From Sipunculus nudus (Eukaryota > Annelida > Sipuncula > Golfingiida > Sipunculidae), in the NCBI GenBank assembly GCA_026874595.1, contig CM049322.1, forward strand, positions 27,877,840-27,941,839: DNA of 64,000 bases, in the 5' to 3' direction. Positions 61,451 to 64,000 of the stretch are shown here, piece after piece (within the stretch, counting starts at the first letter, position 1; each line of letters begins with the position of its first letter). The notes beneath the pieces are model-generated. The model saw only the letters and a list, made by a program, of their open reading frames with translations, did not search any database and was not told where the DNA came from. Position numbers and translations under genes: made by a program.

Positions 61451-62204
61451 AATCTGTCAATTAGTTTTAGACTTATAATGCTCACAGTACTGTCAAGTGG
61501 CAATGGTGGGGTATTAAAAGGCGTGAAAACAAGAAAAAGACAGAAGGTGGCGCCACCTCTCTTCCACAGAAGACAAAGCTATCCAAGATCTTTTGTCAAT
61601 TTGATTTTTGGACCAATCCATGCACCCCTTATAGAGATATTTATGATTTGGTGTGATTTTTACCATATATGGCAATATTCAAGGTCGAGGCCACTCTCAT
61701 AGGAAAGGTCATGACCCAAATTTAAATATACATCATCCAATAACCCATGTCTATGAATATGCTTAATATGAAAGAAATCTGTTCTTTAGTTTTTTACTTA
61801 TAATGCTCACAGTACTGTTAAGTGACAATGATTGGGGTATTTAACGGCACGAAAACAAGAAAAGGAAACTAGGTGGTGCCACCCGTTTCCGGTACATGAC
61901 AATACTATCCAAGATCTTCTGTCAAGTTGATTTTTGGATCAATTCATGCAAAATTTCTTGAGATATTTAAGACTTTGTGTAAATTCCCCCCCAAATGGAC
62001 CTATTCAAGGTCAAGGGCACTCTCCTAGTAAAGGTCATGACCCAATTTAAAAAAAGGCTTCGTCCTCCCACCCATATCTATGCACATGTCAAGTTTGGTA
62101 CAGGTCCGTGAAATATTTTTTTAGTTATCGCGTCCAAACAAAATCTCTGCGGCGGCGGCACGACCGTGCTTAAACCTAACAACCCGACTTTGTCTGGGGA
62201 TACA
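61451..62204 (+). repeat. ~325-bp tandem duplication, related dispersed repeat
   Basis: GCTCACAGTACTGTCAAGTG at 61480 and GCTCACAGTACTGTTAAGTG at 61805 start two copies. These share GGGGTATT, ACGAAAACAAGAAAA-type sequence, GGTGGCGCCACC or GGTGGTGCCACC, TTGATTTTTGGA, CAAGGTCRAGGSCACTCTC and AAGGTCATGACCCAA. The second copy ends in GCGGCGGCACGACCGTGC, which looks like the edge of a dispersed repeat. Confidence 0.75.
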
Positions 62205-62360
62205 ATTAAATAGTATGGTTTACTTAACATTGGACAGGACATAAGGGTTAATAGAGTATACTGAACTGTGGGAAGACCAGACAGATTAATAAATTATGGT
62301 TAACTGAACACCAACCTGGCCAGACGGAAATTTAATAGTATGGTTTACTTAACACTAGCT
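62205..62360 (+). repeat. 43-bp minisatellite, block 3, degenerate
   Basis: Three to four diverged units with AGTATGGTTTACTTAACA, CCAGACGGAAATTTAATAGT and related sequence. This is the third separated block of the family at 59025 and 60185. Confidence 0.65.
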
Positions 62361-62644
62361 CGACAGCGGTCGTCCTAAATACCGGAACACCGCGGAATGC
62401 CCCGGAATACCGTCTTAAGGCCTAAATTTCTCGTCATCAGACCCAGTAACCAGTGACGATGGAGCATCATGCAGCTGCATGGAATGTGTCCTGAAGAACA
62501 GCCCGAAATGTGTGATGGGAGGTAAATCAAGTTGGCGGTAAAGTCCCTGACAAGGCGCGTGCCCGATCATTATCAGGTGTAAATTAAGGAATGGAGCGCA
62601 AAATACAGTAATCCGCACGATCTCATGCTGTTTCCAGCTAAACA
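62361..62644. other. Moderately GC-rich unique DNA, no gene recognised
   Basis: Begins with a short internal repetition (ACCGGAACACCGCGGAATGC, CCCGGAATACCG). A minus-strand 103-codon frame extends into the adjacent minisatellite and has no recognisable domain. Confidence 0.4.
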
Positions 62645-63165
62645 TACCACGCAGGGGGTAGGCTTGCAGTCCATCCGATATGGAAATAAACATTATTACC
62701 ACGTAGGGGGTAGGTCTGCAGCCCATCCGATATGGAAATAAACCCTATTACCACGCAGGGGGTAGGCCTGCAGTCCATCCGATATGGAAATAAACCCTAT
62801 AACCACGCAGGGGGTAGGCCTGCAGTCCATCCGATATGGAAATAAACCCTATTACCACGCAGGGGGTAGGCCTGCAGTCCATCCGATATGGAAATAAACC
62901 CTATTACCACGTAGGGGGTAGGCTGCAGTCCATCCGATATGGGAATAAACCCATTACCACGCAGGGGTTGGCCTTCAGTCCGTCCGATATGGAAAAAACC
63001 CTATTACCACGCAGGAGGTAGGCCTGCAGTCCATCCGATATGGAAATAAACCTTATTACCACGCAGGGGGTAGGCCTGCAGTCCATCCGATATGGAAATA
63101 AACCCTATTACCACGCAGGGGATAGGCCTGCAGTCCGTCCGATATGTTAATAAACCCTATTATAT
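62645..63165 (+). repeat. 52-bp minisatellite, about 10 copies
   Basis: The unit in order is TACCACGCAGGGGGTAGGCC, TGCAGTCCATCCGATATGGA, AATAAACCCTAT. Starts at 62645, 62697 and 62749 continue in 52-bp steps to about 63110, with a few single-base indels after 62905. The final unit is diverged (GATATGTTAATAAACC). Open frames through it on either strand reflect the repeat. Confidence 0.95.
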
Positions 63166-63719
63166 TATAATACTGAGTAAATAATGAAATCAATGAACAT
63201 GACTATTTTGCTCCATTTGCAATACTTGGTCGCCTTTTTCGTCAGGGAGGGTTTTACATTCGCCATTTTCGAGAAAGGGAAATTATTATTCTTTCTAACT
63301 AAATTTAATTTAATCAATCTACCATTAATTGAATTGCAAAAGAGGTTGGACCTAAAGTGAATATAAAATTATGCAGCATTAATCCGTCTATTTAAATGCA
63401 AAATCGTTTTATGTCAGTATTTAAATTTATTTAAATCCTTTATTGTAAACAGTAAATAAACGAAAATGATACTCCTATAAAAATAACCTTTCTGACTGTC
63501 AAGAATCATGTTTTCTTTAAAATTCAGTTATTTAATAACAGTATATGAAATAGTGCTACATATTTAGTGGGTTTCTTTAATTGAAAGAGAATATTCTAAC
63601 CGTACTCATCGTGCATGCATATACTTGTATGTGGGGATTGCTTACTCAAGATTTTCAGATTTATATATTCTTATCATCGGATAAATATTTATTTCTTTTA
63701 ATAACATTACTACGTGTGT
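63166..63719. other. AT-rich unique DNA, no gene seen
   Basis: A/T-dominated sequence with stops in all frames; no repeat or RNA gene recognised. Confidence 0.45.
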
Positions 63720-64000
63720 CAATTCTCTCCCTCATTCTGTCCATTTATCCCTGATTCACTTCTTTCCTTCACTCGTTCCTTCAATCAAATTTTTTTTTCT
63801 CTTTAATTCCTTCTTTCTTCCGCCATCCTTTCCTTTTTGCGCCTTCCTTCCATTACCCGGGAATTAACACCTTCAATAATAAAATCGGTTCTTCCCCATA
63901 TTTCCTTTTCTCCTTAATTCCTTCCTTCTGATATTTTCTCTCTCCTTCCTTGCATATATGTTCTTCCTTCCTTCAATGCCAGATCCCTTCCTTCCATCCT
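63720..64000 (+). repeat. Polypyrimidine tract, degenerate (CTTC)n
   Basis: Strongly C/T-biased sequence with repeated TTCCTTC, CTTCCTT and TTTCTTCC motifs running off the window end. It is a degenerate tetranucleotide microsatellite or a polypyrimidine repeat. Confidence 0.7.

Overview
This is a gene-poor, repeat-dominated stretch of a eukaryotic nuclear genome. The base composition is AT-rich. There are no long open reading frames, no ribosome-binding-site architecture, and many microsatellites, satellites and TIR-type transposon remnants. The style of the dispersed repeats (a 'GGACGGACGGAC' tail followed by 'AGCTCAGATGACTT', a 'CAAGGGACCCATTGGTCAC' core, a tRNA-headed SINE, and 'AAGGTCATGACCCAA' blocks) is what I would expect in a marine mollusc, probably a bivalve. 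That assignment is pattern recognition, not proof. No complete protein-coding gene can be supported; the best coding hint is one possible 17-codon exon at 58661-58711.

Layout. 1-785 is unique sequence, possibly the 3' end of a gene. 786-5898 is a 73-74 bp satellite whose monomers mostly carry a telomere-like GGGTTAGGGTT core, with four spacers giving a ~1.2 kb higher-order period. 5899-9868 is AT-rich sequence with dispersed fragments. 9869-11143 is a tandemly duplicated dispersed repeat. Its second copy is split by a 4,247-bp TIR element (11144-15390) with tandem-like subterminal repeats; the first copy provides the empty site. 15412-19716 holds a long (TA)n tract and a nest: an outer inverted-repeat element (16668-19693), a hAT-like element inside it (about 17735-19454), and inside that an 81-bp tandem repeat and a tRNA-derived SINE. 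19717-22407 is AT-rich, mostly unique sequence with microsatellites.

22408-57708 is an almost unbroken 35-kb satellite block made of three unrelated arrays that abut. These are a 338-bp array (22408-24940), a 628-bp dimeric, ACGT-rich array (about 25030-30060, with a diverged edge to 30578), and a 58-bp array of about 468 monomers (30579-57708). The 58-bp array has nested higher-order repeats of about 7.5, 5.5, 2.56, 1.97, 1.75 and 1.1 kb. It ends abruptly in a G14 run. 57723-64000 contains a CpG-rich patch, the candidate exon, a 43/86-bp TATA-rich minisatellite in three separated blocks, ~253 and ~325 bp duplicated dispersed repeats, a 52-bp minisatellite and a terminal polypyrimidine tract.

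There is no operon-like or pathway logic. The interest is in genome architecture: satellite hierarchy, telomere-motif-bearing and ACGT-bearing monomers, and nested transposon insertions with readable target sites. Short open frames inside the arrays arise from monomer lengths not divisible by three and are not treated as genes. Periods and coordinates were read by eye; boundaries are approximate to a few bases unless a motif fixes them.
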